Origin: Limnovirga soli
GTDB taxonomy: Bacteria > Bacteroidota > Bacteroidia > Chitinophagales > Chitinophagaceae
Reading direction: 5' to 3'
Assembly: GCF_013106755.1 (NCBI RefSeq)
Contig: NZ_WHPF01000005.1
Coordinates: 310,001 to 374,000, forward strand
DNA: 64,000 nt
In this document: positions 1 to 8,831 of the stretch, piece after piece
How positions within the stretch are numbered: position 1 is the stretch's first letter
How the letters are laid out: every line of letters starts with the position of its first letter
The notes under the pieces: generated by a model
Seen by the model: the letters and a program-made list of their open reading frames with translations, nothing else
Database searches by the model: none
What the model was told of the DNA's origin: nothing
Made by a program: the position numbers and the translations under genes

Positions 1-34
1 TTACGCGGCAACGCAGCAATTTCGCTACAACAAC

Positions 35-50
35 TGATGCTATAAAATAC
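35..50. repeat. Left copy of 16-base direct repeat flanking the first gene
   Basis: TGATGCTATAAAATAC occurs here and again, identically, at 2411-2426, so the two copies bracket the 84-2282 gene. Similar text (GATGCTATAAAC, GATGCTATGGAATAC) forms the variable body of TGCGACGCA elements at 16212 and 22910, so this is probably the tail end of an element whose head lies in or before the first 30 bases. Confidence 0.5.
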
Positions 51-83
51 AAATGCCGATAAACAAATTATATAAATAACATT

Positions 84-2282
84 ATGAACAAGTTTACTTC
101 AAAAATTTTAGCAGCATTATTTGTGTTTACTATTTGCAATGCAACAGCACAAAACATTTTTCCTGCAAATGGCAGCGCAGGCGTTGGCACCACAGCGCCC
201 AATATTTCTGCATTACTTGAAATGGTAAGCACATCAAAAGGTCTGCTTATTCCACGTATGACCGCTACCCAACGCAATGCCATTGCCACCCCAGCTATAG
301 GGTTGATGATTTATCAAACCAACAGTACACCGGGCTTTTATTATTATACTGGTGCAGCATGGACAGCCATGACACCAAAAAGTAAGGGCTGGCTACTTAC
401 CGGTAACGCAGGTACATCACCAGCTGCTAATTTTCTAGGCACTACAGATGCGCAGGCATTAATTTTTAAAGTTAACAATCAACTTTCTGGGAGCTTAGAT
501 TATAGTTCTACAGCCAATACAAGTTTCGGCTATAAGACTTTAGTAAGCAATACCAATTTCAATAATTCTGCATTCGGCTATCAGGCGCTATTTAGCAATA
601 CAACAGGTGGATACAATACAGCTGTTGGCACTTATAGCTTACTTAATAATACATTAGGATATCAAAACACAGCTATTGGCAGCAATAGTTTACAAAGCAA
701 CCAAAACGGAAACTATAATGCTGCAGTGGGTTATGGTGCTCTCTTAAATAATACTACCGGCGGCAGTAATGTTGCAGTAGGTAATACAGCTATGCTAAAT
801 AATATTGGCGGCAACAACAATATTGCTGCAGGCTTTGGTGCACTATTTACAAATACCAGTGGCAATCTGAATACAGCCATCGGAAAAAACTCCTTGTACT
901 ATAACCTTACCGGAAGTTACAGTACTGCCGTTGGTGTATATGCATTGGAACAAAACAATGCAGATGAAAACACCGCCATTGGAGCATATAGCTTGCAGCA
1001 AAATACTACAGCTACAGGAAATACAACGGTAGGAGCTTATTCACTTGCCAACAATACAGAAGGATATAATAATACAGCTGAGGGGAACCGTGCACTAACA
1101 TTTAATTCAGTTGGGTATAAGAATACTGCGGTAGGCTTTCAGGCCTTATACAGCAACGAAAGCGCCAGGGATAATACTGCCATGGGAGCAAATGCCTTGG
1201 TTAATAATTATGGCCCCAATGCAGATGGAAATTCTGCATTTGGCTCGGCAGCCTTGTTTAGCAACACTACAGGAGGTGGAAACACTTCTATAGGTTATGG
1301 CTCCATGTCTTCAAATGCAAGTGGTGGAGATAATACAGCTATTGGTTATGGCTCTTTTGAAAATAATACAACCGGAACTGAAAATGTGGCAATAGGTGTG
1401 CGGGCACTAAATAATAATAAAACCGGTAACCGGAACACAGCAATTGGCAAGTTTAGCAATACAAATTTTATTGATAATCTTACTAATGCTACTTCGATTG
1501 GTTATGATGCACAGGTAGATGCAAGTAACAAAGTGCGTATTGGCAATACTGCTGTAACCAGCATTGGGGGTCAGGTAACTTGGACTTCTTTTTCTGACGG
1601 AAGGATAAAAAAAGATATAAAAGAAAATGTACCTGGGTTAAAATTCATCAATTCACTGCGCCCTGTTACTTATCATTTTGATGTTGCAAAACAATATGCA
1701 TTAATGGGTATAAAAGATAGCAGTTCTAACTACAAAGAAAAATTTGATATTGAAAAAATTGCATTTACTGGTTTTGTTGCGCAGGAGGTAGACGCTGCTG
1801 CAAAAAAGATGAATTTTGATTTTAGTGGTATTGATAAAACAGGTAAAGTTATGGGCCTGCGTTATGCAGAATTTGTAGTGCCTTTGGTAAAAGCCGTGCA
1901 GGAATTATCAAATGAAAATGAAGCACAAAAGAAAATAAATGCAGACCTGCAGAAACAAATTGATGAGTTAAAATTATTGATAACTCAAAACAACCAGCAA
2001 GCAGTTAATGCTATGCCTACTGGTATTTCACTTGAACAAAACATACCAAATCCATTCAATCAATCCTCCACCATCAATTACACAATCGCAGAAAAATTCA
2101 ACAGCGCCACCATTATTATAACAGATAATAGCGGCAAAACCATTAAACAGTTTACACTTTCCTCTTCAGGTAAAGGAACAGTAAGTATAGCAAAAGGGTC
2201 TTTGGCAAATGGGCTTTATCATTATTCTTTATATGTGAATGGTAAAATGGTGGATAGTAAGAAAATGGAGATCATTAAATGA
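84..2282 (+). CDS. Secreted tail-fibre-like protein with endosialidase chaperone (peptidase S74) and T9SS sorting domain
   Basis: A 732-residue surface or secreted protein. Residues 1-22 form a signal peptide ending in ATAQ. Residues about 140-480 are a long run of degenerate 14-20 residue repeats of the type NTAIGxxSLxxNTTG, resembling the YadA-like head repeats of trimeric adhesins. Ser504-Asp-Gly-Arg-Ile-Lys509 matches the start of the intramolecular chaperone of endosialidase, where Ser and Lys five residues apart form the self-cleaving dyad. A coiled coil follows at about 600-640. Residues 650-732 ([11 protein letters not shown] to the end) are a type IX secretion C-terminal sorting domain. 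The chaperone normally trims itself off a folded trimer, so the sorting domain after it would leave with it. The ligand is unknown; an adhesin role is inference. Flanked by a 16-base direct repeat. Confidence 0.85.
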   Translation: MNKFTSKILAALFVFTICNATAQNIFPANGSAGVGTTAPNISALLEMVSTSKGLLIPRMTATQRNAIATPAIGLMIYQTNSTPGFYYYTGAAWTAMTPKSKGWLLTGNAGTSPAANFLGTTDAQALIFKVNNQLSGSLDYSSTANTSFGYKTLVSNTNFNNSAFGYQALFSNTTGGYNTAVGTYSLLNNTLGYQNTAIGSNSLQSNQNGNYNAAVGYGALLNNTTGGSNVAVGNTAMLNNIGGNNNIAAGFGALFTNTSGNLNTAIGKNSLYYNLTGSYSTAVGVYALEQNNADENTAIGAYSLQQNTTATGNTTVGAYSLANNTEGYNNTAEGNRALTFNSVGYKNTAVGFQALYSNESARDNTAMGANALVNNYGPNADGNSAFGSAALFSNTTGGGNTSIGYGSMSSNASGGDNTAIGYGSFENNTTGTENVAIGVRALNNNKTGNRNTAIGKFSNTNFIDNLTNATSIGYDAQVDASNKVRIGNTAVTSIGGQVTWTSFSDGRIKKDIKENVPGLKFINSLRPVTYHFDVAKQYALMGIKDSSSNYKEKFDIEKIAFTGFVAQEVDAAAKKMNFDFSGIDKTGKVMGLRYAEFVVPLVKAVQELSNENEAQKKINADLQKQIDELKLLITQNNQQAVNAMPTGISLEQNIPNPFNQSSTINYTIAEKFNSATIIITDNSGKTIKQFTLSSSGKGTVSIAKGSLANGLYHYSLYVNGKMVDSKKMEIIK

Positions 2283-2331
2283 GCCCGGCAATTGTACTAA
2301 TGGCATCGTTGCTTGCGTCGCACTCTTGTAC
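2283..2331 (-). repeat. TGCGACGCA element, copy 1
   Basis: Reverse copy beginning at the base after the stop codon of the S74 protein gene. Tail GCCCGGC at 2283-2289, core CTTGCGTCGCAC at 2312-2323, full head ending GTAC at 2331. The body contains GGCATCG, a word shared with the copies at 6250 and 43743. Confidence 0.85.
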
Positions 2332-2410
2332 GTTTGGTTCTTTGCTCATCAATGTGCAGCCATACAAGTAGGTTAAATGTGCGGGCAAGCAGCAAATACC
2401 TAACAAGAGG

Positions 2411-2426
2411 TGATGCTATAAAATAC
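2411..2426. repeat. Right copy of 16-base direct repeat
   Basis: TGATGCTATAAAATAC, identical to 35-50. ACAAGAGG just before it resembles the head of the dispersed element with its core deleted, so this may be a second, decayed element 80 bases from copy 1. Confidence 0.5.
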
Positions 2427-2486
2427 TAATACTGCTAGCATAATATTTATTCTGGCAAATAAAAAGAAAGGGATAATTTAAATTTA

Positions 2487-2548
2487 CATTCCCCGAACAG
2501 AAGACCCCTGCCTTACATGGGGCATATGAGGCCAAACTAAGGGGAATG
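2487..2548 (+). promoter_or_regulatory. Possible structured leader RNA before the small membrane protein gene
   Basis: CATTCCCC at 2487-2494 can pair with GGGGAATG at 2541-2548. Inside, GCCTTA can pair with TGAGGC (one G-U pair), and CCCCT with a nearby ATGGGG as an alternative. The outer stem ends 14 bases before the ATG at 2563. It matches no riboswitch I recognise. Confidence 0.25.
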
Positions 2549-2562
2549 AAAAAATAAATAGC

Positions 2563-2988
2563 ATGAATAGTTATGGTAAGTACTCGAAAATTATAAAAGG
2601 CTTTTTCTTACTGATGCTTTTATTTTTTTTCTTTGGAAGCTATTATAACTATAGAATGAAAGTTGAAGTTATTGCAAATGGTATTGCAGTTAAAGTCTCC
2701 ATATTTGATGTTTCTTGTGTTGGTCGCCTTAGTAATTTATGGTTTCGTGATTCAATAAATATTGTTCACCATGTTAATTTAGATCCTTCGGAATGTTTAA
2801 AGTATAATCCTGGTGACACAATAAGCTTACTTTATAATGCAAAAAATGAAATTTATTATTTACCCCAAGTTAGTTTTAATGAAGAAAAAGGAGTTATGCT
2901 TTTTTCAGGCATTGCCATTTTGCTTTCAGTAATCTATTTTATTCTTCCTAATTCCAAATTATTTAAACCATTTTCAAGGTTTCTGTAA
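2563..2988 (+). CDS. Small membrane protein with two TM helices, possibly DUF3592-like
   Basis: A 141-residue protein with a hydrophobic helix near each end: residues about 12-28 (FFLLMLLFFFFG) and about 112-130 (LFSGIAILLSVIYFIL). The middle 80 residues should lie outside the membrane and are rich in beta-type sequence. The segment with YNPGDTISLLYNAKNE, followed by the second helix, resembles DUF3592 proteins, which have the same helix-domain-helix layout and unknown function; that match is from memory of the pattern only. No partner gene is evident: upstream are repeats, downstream 640 bases of non-coding DNA. AT-rich even for this window. Confidence 0.55.
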   Translation: MNSYGKYSKIIKGFFLLMLLFFFFGSYYNYRMKVEVIANGIAVKVSIFDVSCVGRLSNLWFRDSINIVHHVNLDPSECLKYNPGDTISLLYNAKNEIYYLPQVSFNEEKGVMLFSGIAILLSVIYFILPNSKLFKPFSRFL

Positions 2989-3285
2989 TGCGATTAAAAT
3001 GAATTCAAATTTAGAAATGCCTAAATATTTGCCAGAGTAAAAGCAACATATATACAGGATATATAATTACAGATTAAAAAATATTGCTACCTGCTAATAA
3101 AAAGAAAAGCAATTCATTAAATCCACTCTTCAAGCAGCCGCAGTCACTAATGGAAGGAAAACCAACTTTTACGTTTATACATTACCCTGTCTGTGCCTCT
3201 ATTCAACAGGCCAACAAAAGCTCAATCTCCTCCAATGCCAACGCTCAAATATTTTAGCCAGGGTCTCTATTTAGGGCAAAATTCA

Positions 3286-3313
3286 TTCATCACGTTATTT
3301 TACCGTTCATCAC
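3286..3313 (+). promoter_or_regulatory. Direct repeats TTCATCAC spaced 20 bases, LytTR-like
   Basis: TTCATCAC at 3286-3293 and 3306-3313. The second sits in ACCGTTCAT, which fits the LytTR half-site pattern of GTT followed by any base, purine, T or G. The first half is a weaker fit. Spacing is near the two-turn period such regulators use. No LytTR gene is in the window. Confidence 0.25.
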
Positions 3314-3418
3314 AAGTTAAAGGAATTATTTTTATACAGAAATATACTAATCTGTTGATTATCAATATTTTAATAGTAAGCCTATTAGCATCCAGTGCAA
3401 ATTACTTTAAAACACTTG

Positions 3419-3438
3419 GTACTTTGTATTGCATAGTA
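3419..3438. promoter_or_regulatory. Operator-like inverted repeat upstream of padR
   Basis: GTACTTTG (3419-3426), five bases, then CATAGTA (3432-3438): an imperfect inverted repeat about 190 bases before the padR start. PadR repressors usually control their own operon through such sites, so this is a candidate for autoregulation. Inference from position and symmetry. Confidence 0.35.
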
Positions 3439-3499
3439 TTAAAATTTGTAGCATCTTTGTGTTGTCAAAGTAAGGGTTTAGCCGAATAGTATTACAGAA

Positions 3500-3530
3500 C
3501 GTACAAGTGAGTGACACAACTACAGCTGAA
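3500..3530 (+). repeat. Decayed TGCGACGCA element
   Basis: GAACGTACAAG followed by GAGTGACACAACTACAGCTG aligns to the head and first body bases of intact copies with a few changes that destroy the TGCG-A-CGCA core. No tail motif is clear. Confidence 0.4.
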
Positions 3531-3631
3531 CAGTTACTTAACTGCCGACAACAACAGAAAAAATATTTTATAACTCGCTCCTTCTATGCTTGCCAAAAGT
3601 ATTCAGAGAAGGATCAATTAAAACTCCGGTT

Positions 3632-3991
3632 ATGGACATTCAAAACACACAAAGCCAGATGCGGAAAGGCGTATTGGAGTTTTGCATTCTTTCCATTATT
3701 CGCCAGGGTGAAGTTTACCCCAGTGATATTGTGGACAAGATGAAAGCAGCCAACCTGCAAATACTGGAAGGCACCCTTTACCCCCTGCTTACCCGATTAA
3801 AGAACGACGGGCTTTTAACTTACCGCTGGGTAGAAAGCAATAGCGGACCGCCACGTAAATATTTCCTGATGACTGACAAAGGCCTGGAATTTTACGGCGC
3901 ACTGGAAAAAACCTGGAACGAACTGGCCGATGCCGTTCACGCACTTACCGCCCAACCAGCGGATCTTGAAACAGAAAACCTTAACCAATAA
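3632..3991 (+). CDS. PadR-family transcriptional regulator
   Basis: A 119-residue winged-helix repressor. MRKGVLEFCILSIIRQGEVYPSDIV is the typical first helix pair (residues 10-34), followed by a recognition helix around ILEGTLYPLLTRLKNDGLL and the wing SGPPRKYFLMTDKG. The frame is open upstream to 3590, but the family usually begins with a short MxIxNTQSQMRKG leader, so the ATG at 3632 is preferred. The PspC gene starts 10 bases after its stop, so the two are almost certainly co-transcribed. PadR next to a PspC protein is a recurrent Bacteroidota arrangement that responds to envelope stress. An operator-like site lies upstream. Confidence 0.88.
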   Translation: MDIQNTQSQMRKGVLEFCILSIIRQGEVYPSDIVDKMKAANLQILEGTLYPLLTRLKNDGLLTYRWVESNSGPPRKYFLMTDKGLEFYGALEKTWNELADAVHALTAQPADLETENLNQ

Positions 3992-4001
3992 ATTTTGCAA
4001 C

Positions 4002-6152
4002 ATGAAAAAGGTAATTAACATAAACTTCCAGGGTCGCGTTGTTCCCATTGAGGAAACCGCGTACGACATACTGAAACAGTATGTTGATAGCCTGCGCCGT
4101 TTTTTTGAAAACGAAGAAGGTAAAGACGAAATTATAAATGATATAGAAGGCCGTATTGCTGAATTGTTTGTGGAAACATTGAAAAAAGGTAATACCTGTA
4201 TTACTGATGACGATGTAAATGCCATTATAAATAGTATGGGCCGCCCCGAAGATTTTGAAGCTGAAGAGTCAAGCGTACAAACACAACTGGGTGCTAACAG
4301 CAAAAGCAAATCAACATCTGCTGAAACTGGCAGCACATCGCAAAATACCAGTGAAAACACTGCTCATATTAGGCCAGAAAGGTTATACCGCGATGAGAAT
4401 AATAAGTTACTGGGTGGTGTTTGTGCCGGTATTGCCAACTATTTTGGCATAGATAAACTGATTATCAGAATACTATTTGTACTGGGTTTTGGTATTGTGT
4501 TTATTCCATACTTAATTCTTTGGGTAGCTGTTCCAAGTTCTGCGTCTACCGTAATTGGATCGGTACGTAAACGTTTGTTCCGCGACCCGGATAATAAGTG
4601 GATTGCCGGTGTATGTGGCGGTTTAGCCTCTTATTTTGGTGTAAATATCTGGTTGCCAAGAATATTATTTCTTATTCCTTTTTTATCTTTTGTAACCAGC
4701 TGGAATAACTGGGGTGCTTTTAACTTCCCCAATTTTATAAATCTTTCTTTTAGTCCTGGTGCAACCCTTATCTATATTATTCTTTGGTTGGTATTACCCG
4801 AAGCAAGTACCACATCAGACAAACTGGAAATGAAAGGAGAGAAAGTAGACCTGAACAGTATTAAAAATACTATTCAGAAAGATATGGAAGGCTTTGGCGA
4901 CAGGGCCAAAGAGTTTGGCAAAGAGGTAGGGGAAAAAGCTGCCGAAATTGGTACCAAAATAGGCGAAAGAGGTAAACAGGTAGGTGCAGAAGCAAGTACG
5001 GTAGCACGCAGAACAGGCACTACCTTGGGCGACGTTATCTCCATGATCTTTAAAATAATTGCCTACTTTATTTTAGCAGTGGTAACATTTGCCATAGTAG
5101 CTGCATTATTTGGTTTGGGTATTGGGGCTACCGGTTTGCTACCGCTTAAAGCCTACTTTATAACAGATGGCTGGCAGGATTTACTTACCTGGGGTGTTTA
5201 TATACTCTTTATATGGGTGCCTGTGGTAGGTGTAATTACCTGGATCATCAGGCGCATTGCCAAAGTAAAAAGCAATAGCAATGCCATGAGGTTTGGTTTT
5301 GCTGCCATGTGGATAGCTGGCTGGGTTTGTTTAATAGCATTAATTGCCTCTTTAAAAGCTGATTTTTCTTATCACAATACACCATCAGAAAGCAGTTTAG
5401 CATTAACTGATCCTTCAGTAAATAAGCTGGAATTGAAATTAAATAAAGACAATCGTTACTATTTCAATAACACTTTTTTACACCTGGAGCCTTTTGCAAG
5501 CATTGATGAAGACACGGCTTATGTACAAAATATACATATCCGCGTACTAAAATCTGATGATGATAGCTTTCACGTAACCATGCTAAAAATGGTAAATGGT
5601 GCCTCTAAAGCAGAAGCAGAAGCCAGGGCAGAAAGAATGGAGTTTGAAATTGTACAAAAAGATACCTTCCTGCTGTTCGACAGAGGTATACCTGTACCAA
5701 AAATTGACAAGTTCCGCAACCAAACAGTATATGTTACCATGTATGTACCTGTAGGTAAAAGAATTCTTATACGTGATAATATTGGCTGGGGTAACGATGT
5801 ACATGTACAATTTGGTAACGATTTAAACGACTGGGATTGGAGAAACAATGATGAAGGTTACAATTGGTCAGATAATGTAGAATACATCATGCATACCGAT
5901 GGTTTAAAAAGGGTACACCCTGAAGACCAGGACAATAACGATATGAATAATGATGATAATACAGATGAGCCTAAGTCCGACACGCTTAGAAACGACAAAG
6001 ATTCTAACAAGTATCGTTATCAACCGGCGCAGGAACAGGAACCTGCAAAAAGTGAAATAAAAGCTGAGCTGTCACCCGCCATTCAAAAACATTTTATCAA
6101 TATAGATTTTCACGATTTGGCCGCTACCTTCCTTGGCAGTGCCACAATATAA
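4002..6152 (+). CDS. PspC-domain membrane protein with two PspC modules
   Basis: 716 residues. The N-terminal 100 residues (MKKVININFQGR, IINDIEGRIAELF) are the soluble region typical of Bacteroidota PspC proteins. Two PspC modules follow at about 124-180 (RLYRDENNKLLGGVCAGIA) and 190-270 (RLFRDPDNKWIAGVCGGLA), each with hydrophobic helices. Residues about 300-345 form an amphipathic repeat-rich helix (GDRAKEFGKEVGEKAAEIG). Further membrane helices lie at about 350-450, then a large C-terminal domain with an acidic asparagine-rich stretch near 640-680. The frame is open upstream to 3930, inside padR; the ATG at 4002 is preferred because it begins the conserved N-terminus and gives a 10-base gap. 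Probably reports or relieves inner-membrane stress with the adjacent PadR regulator. Confidence 0.88.
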   Translation: MKKVININFQGRVVPIEETAYDILKQYVDSLRRFFENEEGKDEIINDIEGRIAELFVETLKKGNTCITDDDVNAIINSMGRPEDFEAEESSVQTQLGANSKSKSTSAETGSTSQNTSENTAHIRPERLYRDENNKLLGGVCAGIANYFGIDKLIIRILFVLGFGIVFIPYLILWVAVPSSASTVIGSVRKRLFRDPDNKWIAGVCGGLASYFGVNIWLPRILFLIPFLSFVTSWNNWGAFNFPNFINLSFSPGATLIYIILWLVLPEASTTSDKLEMKGEKVDLNSIKNTIQKDMEGFGDRAKEFGKEVGEKAAEIGTKIGERGKQVGAEASTVARRTGTTLGDVISMIFKIIAYFILAVVTFAIVAALFGLGIGATGLLPLKAYFITDGWQDLLTWGVYILFIWVPVVGVITWIIRRIAKVKSNSNAMRFGFAAMWIAGWVCLIALIASLKADFSYHNTPSESSLALTDPSVNKLELKLNKDNRYYFNNTFLHLEPFASIDEDTAYVQNIHIRVLKSDDDSFHVTMLKMVNGASKAEAEARAERMEFEIVQKDTFLLFDRGIPVPKIDKFRNQTVYVTMYVPVGKRILIRDNIGWGNDVHVQFGNDLNDWDWRNNDEGYNWSDNVEYIMHTDGLKRVHPEDQDNNDMNNDDNTDEPKSDTLRNDKDSNKYRYQPAQEQEPAKSEIKAELSPAIQKHFINIDFHDLAATFLGSATI

Positions 6153-6174
6153 ACTCGGTTAAGGTTGGGAGAAA

Positions 6175-6243
6175 AAGAACCCGGTTCCGTTTGCGGATTT
6201 GGGTTCTTCCCTTTCTTGAAGGCAATTTTTATTGCCTTTTTTT
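6175..6243 (+). terminator. Two hairpins ending the padR-pspC operon
   Basis: AAGAACCC (6175-6182) pairs with GGGTTCTT (6201-6208). AAGGCAAT (6219-6226) pairs with ATTGCCTT (6231-6238) and runs straight into a T tract to 6243. The second is a classic intrinsic terminator 67 bases after the stop. Confidence 0.8.
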
Positions 6244-6249
6244 ATTGTT

Positions 6250-6319
6250 AGCCAGGCAGCAAAGCGTTTATATAGCTTTACTTGCGTCGCACACTTCAGG
6301 GTTCTGCTATTATGGCATC
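6250..6319 (-). repeat. TGCGACGCA element, copy 2 (hybrid head)
   Basis: Tail GCCAGGC at 6251-6257, core at 6281-6292. The head reads (reverse strand) GAACCCTGAAGTGTGCGACG: the outer part belongs to the alternative head class, the core to the common class. GATGCCATAATAGC flanks the head. Confidence 0.82.
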
Positions 6320-6450
6320 AAACAAACTACAACAGTTGGTAAAACACAATATCAAACCACTCCATATAACAAAATAAGGTTCAGGCTTTTATTTTTAAAC
6401 TCTGTTTGCTTCACTTATTTTTGCTGGCATAAAACAAATAATAGTTAGTT

Positions 6451-7545
6451 ATGGTAAAAAATACGCCCTTCACGCATAAGCACCTGGCACTTGGTGCAAA
6501 AATGGCTCCGTTTGCCGGTTATAATATGCCCATCAGCTATACCGGCATAAACGATGAACATGCTGCCGTGCGCAATAATGCTGGCGTATTTGATGTAAGC
6601 CATATGGGCGAGTTTATTATTAAAGGCGATAACGCACTGGAACTAATACAGCGTGTTACCACAAACGATGCATCAAAACTAACCAATGGCAAAGCCCAAT
6701 ATAGTTGCCTTACCAATAACGAGGGTGGTATTGTAGATGATTTACTGGTATATTGTGTAGAAGAAAATAAAGTATACATGCTGGTGGTAAATGCTTCTAA
6801 TATTGATAAAGACTGGAATTGGATAAGCAGCCATAATACCAACCATGCAGAAATGCATAATATTAGCGATAAAACCTGCTTACTGGCTATTCAGGGACCC
6901 AATGCCTGTAAAATTTTACAAACCCTAACCAATATTGATATACTCAATCTTAAATATTACACATTTGTAAAAGGCAATTTTGCAGGTGTAGATAATGTAT
7001 TAATCAGCGCTACAGGTTACACAGGTAGTGGTGGCGTGGAAATTTATTTTGAAGACAATGCTAATGCAGCCAATATTATATGGGATGCCATTTTTGAAGC
7101 CGGTAAAGCCCAGGGTATTAAGCCAATTGGACTTGGGGCCCGTGATACCTTGCGTTTAGAAATGGGTTTTTGCCTATATGGTAATGATATTGATGATACC
7201 ACCAGTCCTTTGGAAGCAGGCCTTGCGTGGATTACCAAGTTTAATAAACCTATCAGCTTTACCGCCAAACCCATTATTGAAGCACAAAAAGCAGCGGGCA
7301 TAACACGCAAACTGGTAAGTTTTGAAATGATAGACCGCGGTATTCCAAGACATGATTATGTTATTAAAGATGCCGCAGGTGCGGTAATTGGTAAAGTTAC
7401 CAGCGGTACCCAGGCACCGTCACTTGGAAAGGCCGTAGGTATGGGTTATGTAGCTATTGCCCATGCAGCTATAGACAGTGAAATTTATATAGATATCAGG
7501 AATACTTTAATTAAAGCAAAAGTGGTAAAAGCGCCTTTTGCCTAA
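6451..7545 (+). CDS. gcvT: Aminomethyltransferase, glycine cleavage T-protein
   Basis: 364 residues, the normal family length. T-protein takes the aminomethyl group from the lipoyl arm of GcvH, releases ammonia and passes the one-carbon unit to tetrahydrofolate. Family motifs are present throughout: [13 protein letters not shown] near the start, [21 protein letters not shown] with the conserved aspartate, [14 protein letters not shown], and [20 protein letters not shown]. gcvH and gcvP are not adjacent, which is common in this phylum. No glycine riboswitch is seen before it; a TATTTTTG box at 6416-6423 could serve as -7 promoter element. Confidence 0.95.
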   Translation: MVKNTPFTHKHLALGAKMAPFAGYNMPISYTGINDEHAAVRNNAGVFDVSHMGEFIIKGDNALELIQRVTTNDASKLTNGKAQYSCLTNNEGGIVDDLLVYCVEENKVYMLVVNASNIDKDWNWISSHNTNHAEMHNISDKTCLLAIQGPNACKILQTLTNIDILNLKYYTFVKGNFAGVDNVLISATGYTGSGGVEIYFEDNANAANIIWDAIFEAGKAQGIKPIGLGARDTLRLEMGFCLYGNDIDDTTSPLEAGLAWITKFNKPISFTAKPIIEAQKAAGITRKLVSFEMIDRGIPRHDYVIKDAAGAVIGKVTSGTQAPSLGKAVGMGYVAIAHAAIDSEIYIDIRNTLIKAKVVKAPFA

Positions 7546-7553
7546 AATTGAAC

Positions 7554-7612
7554 AAGGCGCTGCAGTGTGCGACGCAAGTAAAGCCCAATAGTTTTACCTG
7601 TGCCCGGCCAAT
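7554..7612 (+). repeat. TGCGACGCA element, copy 3
   Basis: Begins 9 bases after the gcvT stop. The head lacks the GTACAAG part and reads GCGCTGCA before the core at 7567-7578; body TAAAGCCCAATAG is shared with copies at 37534 and 13468; tail GCCCGGC at 7602-7608. Confidence 0.85.
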
Positions 7613-7659
7613 ACTTTTATTAAACCAAAGGAGTTTCTGTTACCAATTAAACCGCCAGT

Positions 7660-8748
7660 TTGAAGCGCATTATTTTTACGGTTACCAACGATCTTTGCTA
7701 CGATCAGCGTATGCAACGCATTTGTGCATCACTGGCCGCCAATGGTTTTGATGTTACCCTCGCAGGCAGAAAATTAGTGCAGTCGCCGCATCTTACGCCA
7801 CAAGCCTATCACCAAAAAAGATTATTCTGCCTTTTTACAAAAGGCATTTTATTTTATGCGGAGTATAACCTGCGTTTATTTTTCTGGCTATTGTTTCAAC
7901 CGGTAGATATTATTTGTGCTATAGACCTTGATACTATTCTTCCCTGTTATGCAGTAAGTGCTTTGCGCCGTAAAAAAAGAGTATATGATGCACATGAATT
8001 ATTTACCGAACAAAAGGAAATAGTTACCCGCCCATTTATACACAAATACTGGTTACTAATAGAAAAATTTACCGTGCCTAAGTTCAGCCTTGGCTATACC
8101 GTTAACCAGTTTATTGCAGATGAATTATACCGCCGCTATCAGGTGCAATATGGAATTGTACGCAACATGCCGGTATTATACGATATAGCTGGTTTTGAAA
8201 ATAAAAAACAAAGCGGGTATATAATTTATCAGGGTGCGGTAAATGAGGGCCGTAGTTTTGAAACCCTGATACCCGCTATGCAACAGGTAAATGCCCAATT
8301 ACATATTTATGGCAAAGGCAATTTTTTTGAAGCCGCTGAACAACTAATTATAAAATATAGTTTGCAGGATAAAGTAATATTACACGGGTATGTTTTACCA
8401 AAGGATTTAAAAAATATTACTCCCACTGCCAGCATTGCCGTTACCTTATTTGAACAAACCGGATTAAACCAATATTACTCATTAAGCAATCGCTTTTTTG
8501 ATTACATAATGGCAGGGGTACCGCAGGTTTGTGTTAATTATCCCGAATACAAAATAATTAATGATGTGTACGATATTGCACTAATGATAAATGATACCAC
8601 CTCTAGCACCATAGCCAATGCACTAAATACCCTGTTAAACGATGCAGCATTGTATAAACATTTGCAGCATAATTGTGTTACTAATAGAAAGCATTTAAGC
8701 TGGCAACAGGAAGAAAAGTATTTGCTTGATTTTTATCATGCGTGCTAA
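7660..8748 (+). CDS. Glycosyltransferase, GT4/GT1-like (GT-B fold)
   Basis: 362 residues. Retaining glycosyltransferases of this fold move a sugar from a nucleotide donor to a lipid or glycan acceptor at the inner membrane. The N-terminus KRIIFTVTNDLCYDQRMQRI is typical and sits directly after a TTG at 7660, so TTG is taken as the start; the first in-frame ATG (7711) would cut into this conserved stretch. Other landmarks: YDAHELFTEQ, the second-domain opening IIYQGAVNEGRSFETLI, LHIYGKG, and the nucleotide-sugar region RFFDYIMAGVPQV. It lies 20 kb from the main polysaccharide locus with a second glycosyltransferase just downstream, so it may build another glycan. Donor and acceptor are unknown. 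Confidence 0.75.
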   Translation: MKRIIFTVTNDLCYDQRMQRICASLAANGFDVTLAGRKLVQSPHLTPQAYHQKRLFCLFTKGILFYAEYNLRLFFWLLFQPVDIICAIDLDTILPCYAVSALRRKKRVYDAHELFTEQKEIVTRPFIHKYWLLIEKFTVPKFSLGYTVNQFIADELYRRYQVQYGIVRNMPVLYDIAGFENKKQSGYIIYQGAVNEGRSFETLIPAMQQVNAQLHIYGKGNFFEAAEQLIIKYSLQDKVILHGYVLPKDLKNITPTASIAVTLFEQTGLNQYYSLSNRFFDYIMAGVPQVCVNYPEYKIINDVYDIALMINDTTSSTIANALNTLLNDAALYKHLQHNCVTNRKHLSWQQEEKYLLDFYHAC

Positions 8749-8831
8749 TATTTTTTTTATTGCATATTTGTACAATTAGTATGCGTTTGATTTTGATTAA
8801 ATACATAATGCCCGCCTAAAATTTTAAAGTA

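Larger units (their letters stand above)
2989..3631. other. 643-base intergenic region before padR
   Basis: No convincing gene. The open frames at 3193-3489 and 3507-3743 have no homology I recognise and run through the decayed repeat and the padR coding region, so I do not call them. The region holds a pair of direct repeats (3286-3313), an operator-like inverted repeat (3419-3438) and a decayed dispersed element (3500-3530), and so looks regulatory. Confidence 0.5.

Noticed and set aside
3193-3743. Open frames of 98 and 78 residues before padR
   Set aside because: No recognisable family; one runs through a decayed dispersed element and the other overlaps padR in a different frame.
6244-6450. 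Glycine riboswitch before gcvT
   Set aside because: The region is a dispersed element plus AT-rich DNA with no riboswitch-like conserved core.
7548-7751. 67-residue plus-strand frame after gcvT
   Set aside because: It reads through dispersed element copy 3 and then overlaps the glycosyltransferase gene in another frame.
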